DNA of 64,000 bases. It comes from Chrysomallon squamiferum. Taxonomy: Eukaryota > Mollusca > Gastropoda > Neomphalida > Peltospiridae. Each line of letters begins with the position of its first letter. Position 1 is the stretch's first letter. Where the stretch lies: assembly GCA_012295275.1 (NCBI GenBank), contig CM022671.1:29933750-29997749 (forward strand), given 5' to 3'. Below the pieces are notes generated by a model, which saw only the letters and a list, made by a program, of their open reading frames with translations, did not search any database and was not told where the DNA came from. The position numbers and the translations under genes were made by a program. Positions 52,389 through 64,000 of the stretch are shown here, piece by piece.

Positions 52389-53004
52389 TGAAATGTATGT
52401 AGTAGTAATTGACCGTGTTCAGGATGCATATGATAATGATGGAAAAATGATAAAAATTATTGTGACATTTTATAATGACCAGCATAATTTCCGTTGTTAT
52501 AGTCGGTAAGCATGTTAGTGTCTCTGTGTGTGTATGTATGTGTGTGTGTGAGTGTGTGAGTGTGCATATGTCTGTATTTATTTATGTATACATGCATTTA
52601 AATATGCATATTATAGTTTATTCGCATCATGTGCATTTTATTAATTGCTGTTTGAATTCTGTTTCACTGTTTGCTAATGTACTTTGTTAGATTATGTTGC
52701 ATATACGTTTTACGAATATTATTTTATGGTTTCACTAACTGAAATCCGATTCATTTTAAAACAGTTTAATGAAGTTAAAATTGAAATTAAATTTAGTTTT
52801 ATTATCGTAATGATTTGTATTTAAAGTCCGTCTGATTTCTGTCTCTCTCTGTGTGTTCTATGTCTCTCTGCCTTTATGTATCTGTCTGTATGCCTGAATA
52901 GATAAACATAATAACTGATACAAATATAAATTCTTATGTCTTGTGCAAATATGAATATAATTATTTAAGAACAAAAATATATTTATAATAAAAATAAAAA
53001 CAAA

Positions 53005-53011
<7 letters not shown>

Positions 53012-53072
<61 letters not shown>
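53012..53072. repeat. (AAT)n(AAC)n triplets
   Basis: AAT units passing into about 12 AAC units. Confidence 0.93.
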
Positions 53073-53919
53073 GACAGACAAACAAAACATAACAAAAAGT
53101 AAAAAAGAAAACAAACTGAAGGAACGCCATTTTTTCCCCTCTGTTCTCAGTACGTTTTGACGGAAGTTTCTCAGTCGCCATTTTATTATCAGCACATTTG
53201 TGACTGGCGCGTTTGCTCCGAGACGTATCGAAGGTGTGGTTACGTTCGGTCTAAAGTAATACAACCGCCTCGGGGTCCGTGCGTCCGTCCGTTCCCAAGA
53301 CATTTTCAGTGATTTATAAACTCGAAGGATCCATAAAGTTTCAACATGCCGCAGGCCTAACCACTTGTATGTGGAGGTCATATATTTGCGATCAGTTTCA
53401 TCAGCACTTTTACTATTAAATTTTGATTATCCGATAAAAAAATAAAAAAAAAAAAAAAAAAGTCTCCAGCCGTACTGGACAAGAAGAACATTAAAAACAA
53501 AAAATTCAGTTTTGTCTTTTAAAAATGATGGTTTTGGTATGGGTGAATATTCAGTTCGTTTATTTAGCTCTCTGTCTCTTCCTGTCTTCTCCTTGTCTCT
53601 TTTCCCCACCACGTTCAGTTCTGATGTATCGATAGACCAGAAACTTCCCCTCCCGCTTTCTATTTGTGCATCTATCAAATATCCCGTTCCGCCCATACAT
53701 CCGTTTCTGTATCTACTAGTATTTATGAGTATGTTTTTTTAACCAAACAGACACAGAGAAAAATAAAACATAGCGCATGCTCATATTTAGCTGTTTACCT
53801 ATTTCCTGTTCCGGTTACTGCTTATCTGTGTACGTTAGTTGCATGTAAACGATTCTAACTGTTCAGTCGTAGATAATAAAATATGTTCAGAATTTCTTTT
53901 TATATGCATTGAAACATGT

Positions 53920-53921
<2 letters not shown>

Positions 53922-53992
<71 letters not shown>

Positions 53993-53993
53993 C

Positions 53994-54048
<55 letters not shown>

Positions 54049-54126
54049 TACACACCAGCAGGCACACACATATACATACGTTCACGCGCACACACTTATA
54101 TATCTCAGTGCATAATATATTCACAA

Positions 54127-54163
<37 letters not shown>

Positions 54164-54165
54164 TA
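53922..54165. repeat. (CT)n-(CA)n compound microsatellite
   Basis: About 68 bases of CT, a C-rich break, more CT, 17 or so CA units to 54046, and a further (TA)n(CA)n at 54127-54163. Confidence 0.95.
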
Positions 54166-57100
54166 CACGCCCAAATGCATACCTACCTACATACCTACTC
54201 CCGTACCTATTCACCTACATATACAAACAATAACATACACAGAACCCACGCACAGACACACAGACAAAATCTGAAGTTATTAATTTTAAGTTGCCTCGAC
54301 TTGTCGTCGCTGTAAATTGCAGCAATCAATCTTAAAACACCTGTCTGACAGCCTCTTTCAAGCGCGGCGACATTTTGGGTTTTTAGCTTGCGACTAACGA
54401 CAACGACAACGCTCTTCCATGTAAATAAAATAGCTGAAAAACGGTCGCCGACGTCAGCGGTCATTATCAGTGTAGTGTGAGCAGAATATGATGTTGTTTT
54501 TGTTTTAAATGAAGGATGGAATGAATGAAAGAAGAACGAACGAATGAACGGATGAATAAATAACTGAAAAATTATCGCGTAGATTAGAAATTATTGTCAG
54601 TACAGTGGAGTGAAAATAAACAGGTGAACTGAAGCAGTTTATATAAATATAACGACGACAACAACACCAACAACAACAGTAATAATGATGATGATGATGA
54701 TGACTAAATGATGACAATAATGATAAAAATTATGATGGTTATAAATACAGTAAACTAGCAGAAAAAAAAAAAAAATAATAATAATAATAGTAATAATAAA
54801 ATAAAATAATAAAATAAATTAATTAAAAAAAAATCCAACATGAAACCTATAAGAACAACATTATCTCCAGAGTAACAAGAATTTAAAAAACTGAAAAAGT
54901 CGAGATTTATTTAAAATTACGAGATACTTACCTGCAGCTGTCAGACTGATTAACCATAATCTTTGTATTTCAACCAACAGGTGGAACAAATTTACCGTAG
55001 CAAAAAAAAAAAAAAAAAAAAAAAAAAGAATGTTCGTCACATAATAAATACTTACATATGTTACGTTGTTGTGGAGGGGGGGTTCGGAGGAGGGTGATTT
55101 ATTTTTGTTTGGGTTTTATTTGTTTGTTTTTTGTTATGTTTTGTTGTATTTTTTCAGTTTATTTTATTTTATTTTATTTTTTTTTAAGAATGATATGTTC
55201 CGTTATTTCCTAACTTTCAGCACTTTAAATCAGATAACTAACATTTATAAAATATTTAATTCAGAATATAAATGTTATTATGGCTTAAAAAAAAAAAAAT
55301 TTAACTGTAAACGTTCTAAAAATCAGCTGGCTTATTTTTTGTGTATTTTTTTTTTTACACTGCTGTATAAATTAATGATTAATGTTCTTGTTTTTTTTCT
55401 TCAGAATTATATTACAAGATGAAGTCTGAGTGTAGACAGAGTTCATTTCGGTTCAGATACGGCATAAATTATTGCCAAAACGTTAAGATATATACTATCA
55501 CTACTACTGCAATAACAGCTACAACTACTAATAATACTGCCGCTATATCAACAACTACAACTACCTCTACGACTATTACCGTTTTCACCATTGCTATTAT
55601 TACTTCCTTCCGCTATAAATTGTGAAAATATCTTATGTTTCTTTGTGTTAGCATTCGTAAAAAAATATTCATTCATTCATTCATTCTTGAATATTGCATC
55701 TGAATACGAAGTTCTGATCTAAAAGTATCTTCTGATGCACGAACCCACAACTCAAACCAGCCATGGGCGGATTCCCGTCACGCTTCGCTTGTTGGAGCCG
55801 GTGATGAGCTTTTACAACCAGCAGCAGCAATAAATTAAAACATTTCAAACTGACCATTACCGGAGTGTCCACAATCTATAAACTGGTTATCATAATCCGA
55901 TAATGACCATAAATGTCCAATAAATACACCATTAATTTATCTGCTGAGTTATTAATAGCTGGCTTTGGTTCATATACAGCAAGGGCTGTTGCAGTCGCAT
56001 ATGCTTCTATTTTGTTTATATATATAACACTCGTTTATAGTCAGTGCAAGCGAAATTATTTTTCTAATTTTTTGTTGTTGTTTTTGTTTATTTACTTTCA
56101 TAAGGTTGTTTAGACCTTTAAAAATGGTTATGATTTGAAAGAACAAAAGCAATAAACAGAAACTACAAAATCCCAAAAGCTAAAATTAAATGAAACCTAT
56201 TTAAAATGTATTTTATAGATCATTTAGGCTGTATGTACTACATTCATATTATATTTGTATTTTGATTTAATAACAACAACGACAACAACAACGTATTAAT
56301 AATAGTATTGCCAAAATAATGGAAAAGAATAATATAATGAGTTTATATTTCTTCGGATATATGTAAAATAACAATACCAAATTTGGAGCTCTGGCAGGAA
56401 AGGGAAATTATCCCGTGGGCGTATCGAACGTCACTGATCCTCTCACCAATCACAATGAGGTTGTTTTCAGATGTTTTATTTTATTTTTGTAACTCTTAAC
56501 TAACGACATACAGTGTAATTCACGGCGAAGTGAAGCGAGTCGCATTTTGGTAAAAATCAAGTTACTGGCGCAATCAAACTCTGAACAGCATGTTGCATCT
56601 CTGAAATAGATGCTGTTGCAGTATGTCCGTGTCAGCCAAATCTCCTTCACGGATGCAGCAAAAAGACGATGGTGAATAAACATTTTAAAATTACTTTGGC
56701 AAGAGATGGATACATTCCAATCTTGGAAGCATTAAAAGATACTAAATGTATTTAGTTATCTTTAAAAAAAAAAACTTTATTGCCTCAATAAGTGATTACA
56801 ATTCATTTATTCTAAAACAGAGTATATAAAGTTTAACAAAGCATAGTCATTTTAATTTGACTATAAATATCTCTACTTTCAAGGCAGCAATCGTTTCAAA
56901 GATTAAACTTTATTAGTGTGAGTTTTTTTTTTTTTTTTTTTTTTTGCTTTATGTGTATGTGTCCAGTAAGCTATCTTCTCTCTCTCTCTCTCTCCCCCCC
57001 TCTCTTTCTCTTTCTCTCTCTGTGTGTGTATGTGTGTTTGTCTGTCTCTCTGTCTGTCTCTCATTTGTATATATTTACAAAGAGGCGCAGTTGTAAGTAA

Positions 57101-58130
57101 TAATGGGCTGACAGCAGTTTTATCAGTATTTCAAACTGAAATAAAATAACTCATCTCTTTATCTCTGAAGATCAGACTGGGTTTCATGTTAAAATGTTTA
57201 TCCCAGAAAGGAAAATACTTTCAATACGTGAGTCACTCTGAAGATTCGCCACCTCGAGTCAACGCAAACGAAACGTAATATATAGCAATGCCACATAAAC
57301 TTTCTATTAGTAATCTTGTTAGATAACTGACGACACTTAAAACAGTCACTCTTTGAGAAAAATTACTTAATCTGCCGAAACACTTTATAAAATGTTTTAA
57401 ATTTCTAAATTTTTATTAGCCATTAACAGTGTTTAATCCTTTTGAAAGTCTATTATTGAAATAAGAATAATTCATTTTAATACGCCATACACACTATTTA
57501 CTAATTAAAAATTATAAATTACATCTCCTGCAGTTTGTTGTTTTTAACAAAAGCCATGTGCTATATAAGAAAGTGGCATTGAACAACAATGTTATCAAAT
57601 AATGTTTCAAATCGTTTGTGTTTTTCAGTTTTTAAATTCATAATTGTCACTATTAAAAAAACAGATTTTTAAAATGAACTAAACACTTTTAAATATTTAC
57701 AATTAAACGACGCATATTCACATACAACACACACACACGCACACACAAACACACGCACACACACGCGCGTTGACAGAATACACAAATATTTTGCTTAATG
57801 GCGCTCCATGTCTGCTCTTTTTTTTAAAGTGTTTTAATTATGACAATCAGCTTAAAATAAAAATTCTAGAATTTTAAACAAATCTAAAACAGGAAGAGAA
57901 TATAAATGAACAATTAGAGAACACATATCTGCAAAATCTTTACAGTAATCGGAATGTGTTAAACAAGTACGAACCAAAGACTTACAGTTTCCTTCTATTT
58001 TTAATTTATTATTATTATTTTTCATTGTTTTATTTTATTAACAGTTGTTTTTAATTATATTTAAACTATTTCAAGATGTAATTATATTAAAAAGGACTCA
58101 GGCCTGATGCTCTGAACTTACATGAATTAG

Positions 58131-58134
<4 letters not shown>

Positions 58135-58170
<36 letters not shown>
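58135..58170. repeat. (GT)n microsatellite
   Basis: About 17 GT units. Confidence 0.94.
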
Positions 58171-58172
<2 letters not shown>

Positions 58173-58554
58173 ACATTTAAACTAAACAACAGAAACTCGT
58201 CAAAAAAAAAAAATAATCGGGTGTAGAACACCAGGGTTAGTGAACGGCGTATCATACCCTCCTATCTTTTTTCAATTACAGTGACTGAAGGTTTCAGAAA
58301 CCCCGATTTAACGACTCCTGTCGCGTTTTAAGCGGTTTCATCTTAGATGAATGCCAGATAGCACCGGCGAACAATTCACTGACTTAGAAAACAAAATCGG
58401 AGAAGCGGAAATTTGTAATTGCTGTGGATTTCAATGAAGTGTTAATTCGGAGACACGCAAACTTGGTGGGTGATCGTGACCAGGGTGAGTGTGTCAGAGA
58501 AAGAGCTAAAGAGATTTACCTCCGCTACCGATACCCAGCTGTTTTAGTGTTAAT

Positions 58555-58740
58555 CGCGTTAATGCCAGCTGGAACGTTGATTATGCGATTATGTGTGTGT
58601 TTTGTGTGTGTGTGTGTGTGTGTGTGCGTGCGCGCGTGTCGCATTAATGCCCGATGAAACGTTGTTTATGTGTGTTTTGTGTGTCGCGTTAATGTCATCC
58701 TTGATTGTCTGATTGTGTGTTTGTGTATCTTTGTGTGTGT
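58555..58740 (+). repeat. Three-copy tandem repeat mixed with GT runs
   Basis: A CGCGTTAATGCC-like core starts at 58556, 58640 and 58685. In the first two copies it is followed by a GGAACGTTGATTATG / GAAACGTTGTTTATG block, and in all copies by a TGTGTGTTTTGTGT tract. The first copy is lengthened by a (GT)n expansion. The array lies about 1.6 kb upstream of the putative Wnt exon. Confidence 0.55.
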
Positions 58741-59470
58741 CTATTTTTGAAAGGTAGAGATGTTTTTTATTGAGAGAAATAATGGACATCTGCATGTATA
58801 GTGTGTATGTGTGTGAATGTGTATGTGCATGTTGTTTTTTATTAACTAATAATTTCAGACGGTCATCATCATCATCATCATCGTCATCATCTTCATGGTT
58901 TTCTTATCCAGTGTTAACAGACAACTGAACAAAAAAATAAACAAATAATGAAAATGGAAATGTCGGATTGAGAATGCCCCGTGGAACCATAAAAATATCA
59001 ATTTTGTCTGTTAAAAGTATAAAACATTCAGCCAGGTATTTGAAGACAGCGAATAATAAATTAACATCATGCATACAATCTCCTGTTGTTTTTATTACTT
59101 CCTTATTGCAGAAACGACAAATTGCGGTTTGCTTGTTTTTTCGCCTTCGTTTCTCAGTTTTGAAGATTGTCTTTGCAAATAAAGAATGACAACAGCAGCA
59201 GCAACAACATAAAAAATAAAAAAATAAATAAATAAATTAAAAAAGATAAATTGAATACATTTTTTTTTTAAATTAAAACTTTCTTTGGGGGATTTATAAA
59301 GATATATATTATGTATTAAGTGCACTATGGTGAAGCAAAAATAAATAAGAAAGGAAATGTTTATTTAATGGTGTGTTTTTTTTTTTATTATTACTTGTTT
59401 TTATTATTTTGTGTTTTTTCTTTCAATGTTATTACACTGTTTGAGCATAGTATTGAGTTAATTATAGTTA

Positions 59471-59474
<4 letters not shown>

Positions 59475-59534
<60 letters not shown>

Positions 59535-59690
59535 CCCCGTTGCAATAATAACAATAATAAAGAAAATGATGATGATAATAATGATTATGATGATGATGAT
59601 AATCATAAAAATAAGAATGATAATAATAATAATAAGAAGAAGAAGAACAACAACAACAACAGTAGCAGCAACAGCAATAATATGAAACAC
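59475..59690. repeat. (CT)n and mixed trinucleotides
   Basis: About 28 CT units (59476-59531), then ATA/ATG/AAG/AAC/GCA triplets to 59685, ending just before the promoter-like region of the putative Wnt gene. Confidence 0.93.
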
Positions 59691-59739
59691 ATAAATTATA
59701 TTTCCGTATTTATTTTCTTACCATAACATTCAGTGACAT

Positions 59740-60240
59740 TTTCACAACCGCGTGGGTATCGTTACTCACAAGCAAGTTAAAAATGGCTGCTACGTCGTAT
59801 CTTAAATTACCATTCACAAAACGTGGAAAACCTAAGACGGACTGGCAGGGGGGAGTGTTGGCCCCGTGGCGATAGTTTAGGAGAAACCCTAGGTGTTGTG
59901 CCAAGCGGGAACAATGAAACGGGAATCTCGGAATCGCAGACGGCAAAGGCTGCGGTGAAACATTTTTTAATCGGTTGTAATGGTGTCAGAACCAACCAAT
60001 CAAAACGCCGGGTCTGCCTTCCGAGACATTGATTGACGGGTCGGTATCTGTTTCCTTCAATCAGGAAAACTAAAATACGCGCGGCCGATTTCGCAAAGCA
60101 GAAACGTATAATGCAAGTTTCGTAGCTGTATGCGGTGAGGGGCAGACGGCGTTTTATCAAGTGGCGATGTAGTTTTTTTTCACTGTGTTTGTGTGTGTCG
60201 CGCGTTCCACAATGTTTTCGATATACGGGAAGGATTATCA
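59740..60240 (+). promoter_or_regulatory. CpG-containing promoter-like / noncoding first-exon region upstream of the putative Wnt exon
   Basis: About 0.5 kb of balanced, CpG-containing, repeat-free sequence lies just before the signal-peptide exon, in strong contrast to the AT-rich flanks. It has a CCAAT box at 59996-60000, a nearby ATTGATTGACGGG segment, a TATAAT-like motif at 60107-60112 and a possible donor (GCG|GTGAGG) at 60135. Because the coding exon has its own acceptor, a noncoding first exon must exist upstream; this is the nearest good candidate. The open frames through here on both strands look incidental. Confidence 0.4.
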
Positions 60241-60303
60241 GACGACCGCAAGACCTGACGTATGTGTTTCCAATTCACACCTGTGTTTCTTTTTCTTATG
60301 TAG

Positions 60304-60413
60304 ACGTTGGGAAGTGGCGGTGATGTGACAATGGCAAGAAAACAACGTTGGTGTAGTCTTGGGTTGTTGTTGGTTTGCGTGCAGACCTTGGTGTCCGCCC
60401 TGGATATGTGGTG
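60304..60413 (+). CDS. Putative Wnt5 signal-peptide exon (first coding exon, partial gene)
   Basis: The exon is bounded by a pyrimidine-rich acceptor ending TTTCTTTTTCTTATGTAG (AG at 60302-60303) and by the donor GTAAGT at 60414. The ATG at 60331 opens 27 codons plus two bases, so the following intron is phase 2. The product begins MARKQRW, then a hydrophobic core (LGLLLVCV) and a small-residue cleavage site (VSA), followed by LDMWW, the second W being the codon split by the intron. This is a signal peptide followed by the Trp-Trp found at the start of mature Wnt5 (and Wnt2) proteins, where I recall an intron also falls. The rest of the gene must lie beyond the window. Wnt5 is preferred over Wnt2 because FBXL14 is the divergent neighbour. 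The Wnt cysteine-rich domain itself is not seen, so another secreted protein remains possible. Confidence 0.55.
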
Positions 60414-60839
60414 GTAAGTAGCAAATAATAATAAAAATAAACCTATTATTTATGATTTTGCATACTAACGTACAAATGTAGGGTAGACAGAGATTGTGTG
60501 CTGGTTTAGTGTGCGACTGGGAACTTTTGTTGTTTAAAACAGTCTAAATTTTCTCTTTCTTTTTCCCCTGTGTAGTTAGATGAGTGGAAGGGAGGTTGAG
60601 GGGTGGTATGTCCTAAATGGGTGAGCTTTATAAGCAGGTGTATGCACAAACAAACAGCTATGGCAGAAAATGAAAACGTAGACAAACAGACAGAGTGCTT
60701 TGTTAGGTTCAAGTCCAGCTCGATGGAATACTACGTTTTTAAATATTTGATTTATATTATTTATACATTAACGTAAGCTGTGATAAGTGTAAGAGCAAAC
60801 TGTAGTACACAAGGGTTTCACTAAATCACAAAACTAGGG

Positions 60840-61280
60840 TATATTACACAAAGTAAGTACTCCCGTTTTATTTAGGCATGGAATTCATCCGTGTTAAAGT
60901 TTTAGAGTGAGAGATGTTAAAGAAAGATTTTTTATAAAATTATTTTACACAAAATAAGTATTATGAATAGAGAGTTGTAAAGAAATACCGGTGTTAATAT
61001 TGTGTTATTTTAAAAAAAAGATACTCGTGTTAAAATTAAGTTTTACATAAAAATAACTATTATAAATATAGACTTGTCAAGAGATACCCGTGTTAGAATT
61101 GTGTTATTATTACATAAAATATATATTACAAATACTGAGTTCTCAAGATATCCATGTTAAAACACAGTCAATTTACATAAAATAAGTAGTGTAAATATTA
61201 TAAGGTTGTAAATAGCTTTCAGTGTTTAAACTGGGTTACTTAACATAAAATAAGTATTGTAAATAGTTATCTGTGCTAAA

Positions 61281-61328
<48 letters not shown>

Positions 61329-61527
61329 TTTATTTTATTTATTCATTTTACTTTTCACATAAAATAAGTACTGTAAATATCTACTCGTATTAAAATTATG
61401 TTATTTTACACAAAAAATAAGTACTGTAAAAATAAGACTGTAATTAGCTGGTCTGTTAAAACCTTGTTATTTTACATAAAAACAAAATGTAGATGGTTCC
61501 AAACAGCTATGTGTTAAAAATGTGTGG

Positions 61528-61558
<31 letters not shown>

Positions 61559-61960
61559 TAAGTTTTGTAAATATCTAACTGTATTAAAATTGTCCCATTT
61601 AACATTAATTTTATAATGTAAATGTTGTAATGACAAGGTTGTAAACATATATTTTACATAAAATAAGAATTGCAAACAACCATCAGAGTTAAAATTGTGT
61701 TGCTTTACATAAAATAAGTGTTGTAAATAGCTATCTGTGTTAAAATAGTGTTGTTGTTTTATTTCAGTTTTTCTTTTTTACACAAAATAAGTAATACAAA
61801 TAAATATATATCTGCAGATACAAGTGTTAAATAGCTATCTGTTTCAAAACACTGTTATTTTTTTCACAAAATAAGTAGCGTAAGTGGATATCTGTGTTAA
61901 AATTGTACTATCTTACATAAAATAAATACTGTAAATAGTGAGTACTAAGTAACATTCTGT
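60840..61960. repeat. Degenerate tandem array in intron after putative Wnt exon
   Basis: An array of about 15 diverged units of roughly 50-70 bases. Each has an ACATAAAATAAGTA core followed by a TTGTAAATA and a CTATCTGTGTTAAAATTGTGTTATTTT-like tail (in pieces). Recognisable cores begin near 60946, 61176, 61235, 61357, 61408, 61655, 61707, 61780, 61865 and 61917. A TTA-trinucleotide run (61280-61326) and a T-run (61528-61550) have grown inside it. Confidence 0.8.
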
Positions 61961-62204
61961 ATTACAAAGTATGTGACTTATTTAAATATTAAGAGAGGGA
62001 TTAACACTTGTTAGTAGATAGTGGTAACAAGAATCAGTCAAACTATTCAGGATTAAAATCTGTGAACGTGTGAAAGGGTTCGGGTAGGTGAAAATCCTCC
62101 CTGTTGTTTTTGTTTTTAAGACTTAATAATACTAAACCCAGTTACAATTAAAACGTGTATCACTCGATGCGGAAGTTTATATCTTCCTTAAGGAAACTAA
62201 TATG

Positions 62205-62269
62205 TGTATACATGTATGCATGTATGTATGTGTGTATGTATATATATATGTATATGTATGTACATGTAC

Positions 62270-62311
<42 letters not shown>

Positions 62312-62320
62312 GTAAGTATG
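62205..62320. repeat. (TGTATA)n/(TGTA)n microsatellite
   Basis: TGTA units then TGTATA hexamers within the putative Wnt intron. Confidence 0.92.
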
Positions 62321-62424
62321 TTAGTTTCTACAAGGAAGATACAATCATATATATACAGTCAGTGACAAACACAAAAAAGGAAAATGTAATTATAAAAGAA
62401 TGTTTCTCTTTTAATCAGTACAAA

Positions 62425-62426
62425 AT

Positions 62427-62467
<41 letters not shown>

Positions 62468-62520
62468 TAGAAATAAAAATAATAAAACAGAAAACAGAAA
62501 ATAAAAATAACAACAATAGC

Positions 62521-62553
<33 letters not shown>

Positions 62554-62658
62554 AATAATAATAATAAATGATTAAACAGTAAAGAGTAGAAGATATGTCA
62601 CAAAGGAGTAAAATAGTAATAGAAATATATAATGAAAAACAAAACAAAACAAAACAAA

Positions 62659-62690
<32 letters not shown>

Positions 62691-62800
62691 GTAAGTAAGT
62701 AAGTAAGTAAATAAATAAATAAATAAATAAGTAACTATGTAAGTAAGTAAGTAAGTAAAATAATTAGTCAGTAAATAAGTAAATAAATGAAATAGTAAAA
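62425..62800. repeat. (AAT)n, (AAC)n, (AAAT)n and (AAGT)n cluster
   Basis: AAT and A-run (62430-62468), AAC units (62518-62550), AAT, then AAAT units passing into AAGT and back again (62655-62760). Confidence 0.92.
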
Positions 62801-63119
62801 CTATGATAAAGCGTTCTTCTTTAAAGAAGAAAAAAAAAAATGTAGAAAAAGAAGAAATAAATAAAAAGAAAAGAAAGAGAGAAAAAAGGTGGTAACATGA
62901 AACCTCTTTGAAAACGACTTTACAATAAACCTGTTACAGTGCCGCGCTTGAAAACATCTTTCATAACCGGTAAATACCGTAACACATAGGCACGGGTTAA
63001 TGTTTCTCATTGTTTGTTAGCTTTTTAAAGAAAAATAAATTGATAAAGTATATTCATGAAATGTTACACTATAGACCCTCCGACATATAAGATATGTATT
63101 TTTTGTTCCCCTAAATTTA

Positions 63120-63650
63120 AAAAGAATGAATGAATAAATAAAGATGATGATGATGATGATGATTCATAGAAATTTAGAGACAATTTTAAAGTTTGAAAAA
63201 AAAGAAGAAGAAAATTATTTATAAAATAATTTAAAAAATATGAAAGAAACAATAAACGATAGAAAGAGGAAAGAGTGAAAGAATAAAACAATAAAGAAGG
63301 AATTAAGATTAGAAGAAAAAGGATAGAAACAATGATATAGTAGAAAGAAAGAAAGAGAGAAAAACAGAAAGAAATAGAGATTAAAAAACAAAAAAATAAA
63401 ATAAAATAATAATAATAATAAAAAAAAAAAATTAAATTAAATAAAATTAAAAAAGAAAGAAAGAAAGAAAAAAGGAAAATGAAGATATAAATACATATAT
63501 ATATATATATATATCTATATATTTTAAAAAAGGACTATTAAAAAGGAGGCGGGAAAAAAAGAATTTACATAAAAAATATAAAAAAAAAAATGAACTCAAG
63601 AAATTTAAATTTTATTTTACAAAATGTGAGAAAAAAAAAAAAAAAGAATG
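63120..63650. repeat. Purine-rich tract with (GAT)n, (AAAG)n and (TA)n
   Basis: About 500 bases that are overwhelmingly A and G, with GAT units near 63143-63162, AAAG units and a (TA)n run near 63495-63513. Confidence 0.85.
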
Positions 63651-64000
63651 TCTTTGTTGAAAACTTGAGAGCAGCACAGTTGCTGGCCGCTTCTCGGTGA
63701 GGCCAAACACCTCGGCACATGTCTGCAGATACAAACGTTTTATCGACTCTAATAATGGGACCTCTCCGTGTGAAGTATTTCTTATCAATAAATAAATAAT
63801 AAGAAGGGCGACTGTGATTACTCGGGTCACGGCTCAAGTGAAGACGATGACGTCTCTTTGAAATTTGATTGACGTGTTGGTAAAGACGTACATTTCGTTT
63901 ACTAACCTGTATCCCATATAGATCTTTTTTTCATACGCTTTTAATTTGACAGGGGTAGGGGGCAAAGAAGCAGATTTATTTTTTACTGCATAGTATCCTG

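Larger units (their letters stand above)
42030..53920. other. Spacer, noncoding
   Basis: No supported gene. Balanced unique patches occur at about 42090-42260, 43850-44170, 45030-45260, 47260-47560, 48860-49380, 50040-50340, 51720-52030 and 53110-53400. They are candidates for cis-regulatory DNA of the flanking developmental genes. Intervening DNA is poly-A/T and microsatellites. Confidence 0.55.
54166..59474. other. Spacer upstream of putative Wnt gene
   Basis: Noncoding. It includes unique patches at 54270-54480, 55690-55870, 56380-56700 and 58230-58560. The last contains a donor-like CAGG|GTGAGTGTG at 58484/58485. No domain-bearing frame is present. Confidence 0.55.
60414..64000 (+). other. 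First coding intron of putative Wnt gene (continues beyond window)
   Basis: The intron opens with GTAAGTAGC. It holds the ~1.1 kb tandem array, microsatellites and a purine-rich tract. No second Wnt exon is visible before the window ends: I looked for the conserved cysteine-rich Wnt segments on the plus strand and found none, so the intron must exceed 3.5 kb. A short CpG-containing unique stretch lies at 63650-63860. Confidence 0.5.

Noticed and set aside
59807-60160. Overlapping plus and minus frames just upstream of the putative Wnt exon
   Set aside because: Explained by the GC-rich promoter-like composition; no start context or domain.
62205-62760. CRISPR-like regularly spaced repeats
   Set aside because: Simple sequence repeats without unique spacers in an animal genome.

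Overview
The window looks like AT-rich, intron- and microsatellite-heavy genomic DNA from a bilaterian animal. A mollusc, possibly a cephalopod, is my best guess. That guess rests on the very long GA/CT and CA tracts, the huge gene-poor spacers and the style of the proteins; nothing seen is diagnostic of a species. There is no sign of bacterial operons, phage, CRISPR arrays or intact transposons. Almost every open frame longer than 60 codons is a product of a simple repeat (poly-Ser/Leu, Arg/Glu, Val/Cys, Ile and Thr/His/Tyr runs) and was left out.

Only a few genes can be supported. (1) A clear intronless coding region for the F-box/leucine-rich-repeat protein FBXL14 (Drosophila Partner of paired) lies on the minus strand at 16492-17700. 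A short promoter-like stretch sits just upstream, and a 0.5 kb degenerate minisatellite lies downstream. (2) Two tRNA-Tyr(GTA) genes, each with a 15-nt intron, lie on the minus strand at 26953-27040 and 27732-27819. (3) A small plus-strand exon at 60304-60413 has a strong acceptor and a strong donor. It carries a short 5' leader, an ATG, a hydrophobic signal peptide and the beginning of a mature protein ending in Trp-Trp. I interpret it as the signal-peptide exon of a Wnt gene, most likely Wnt5. The inference is strengthened because, as I recall, vertebrate FBXL14 and WNT5B are immediate head-to-head neighbours, the same order and orientation as here.

Layout: 1-16.5 kb, noncoding with many simple repeats, including a CpG-containing patch near 1.4 kb; 16.5-17.9 kb, FBXL14 and its promoter; 17.9-60.3 kb, a spacer of about 42 kb between the two divergent genes, containing the tRNA pair, ten-odd long microsatellites, diverged duplicated non-coding blocks (24.1/30.5 kb, 33.75/34.1 kb, 38.4/43.0 kb), tRNA-like (SINE-type) fragments, a 21-bp minisatellite at 37.7-38.07 kb, several good splice donors that could belong to upstream noncoding exons, and one possible minus-strand terminal exon near 41.8 kb; 60.4-64 kb, the first coding intron of the putative Wnt gene, opening with a 1.1 kb degenerate tandem array.

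FBXL14 is an SCF ubiquitin-ligase receptor that controls developmental regulators, and Wnt5 is a secreted noncanonical Wnt ligand. The window is best viewed as an ancient developmental gene neighbourhood whose spacer probably holds regulatory DNA, rather than as a cluster of cooperating enzymes.
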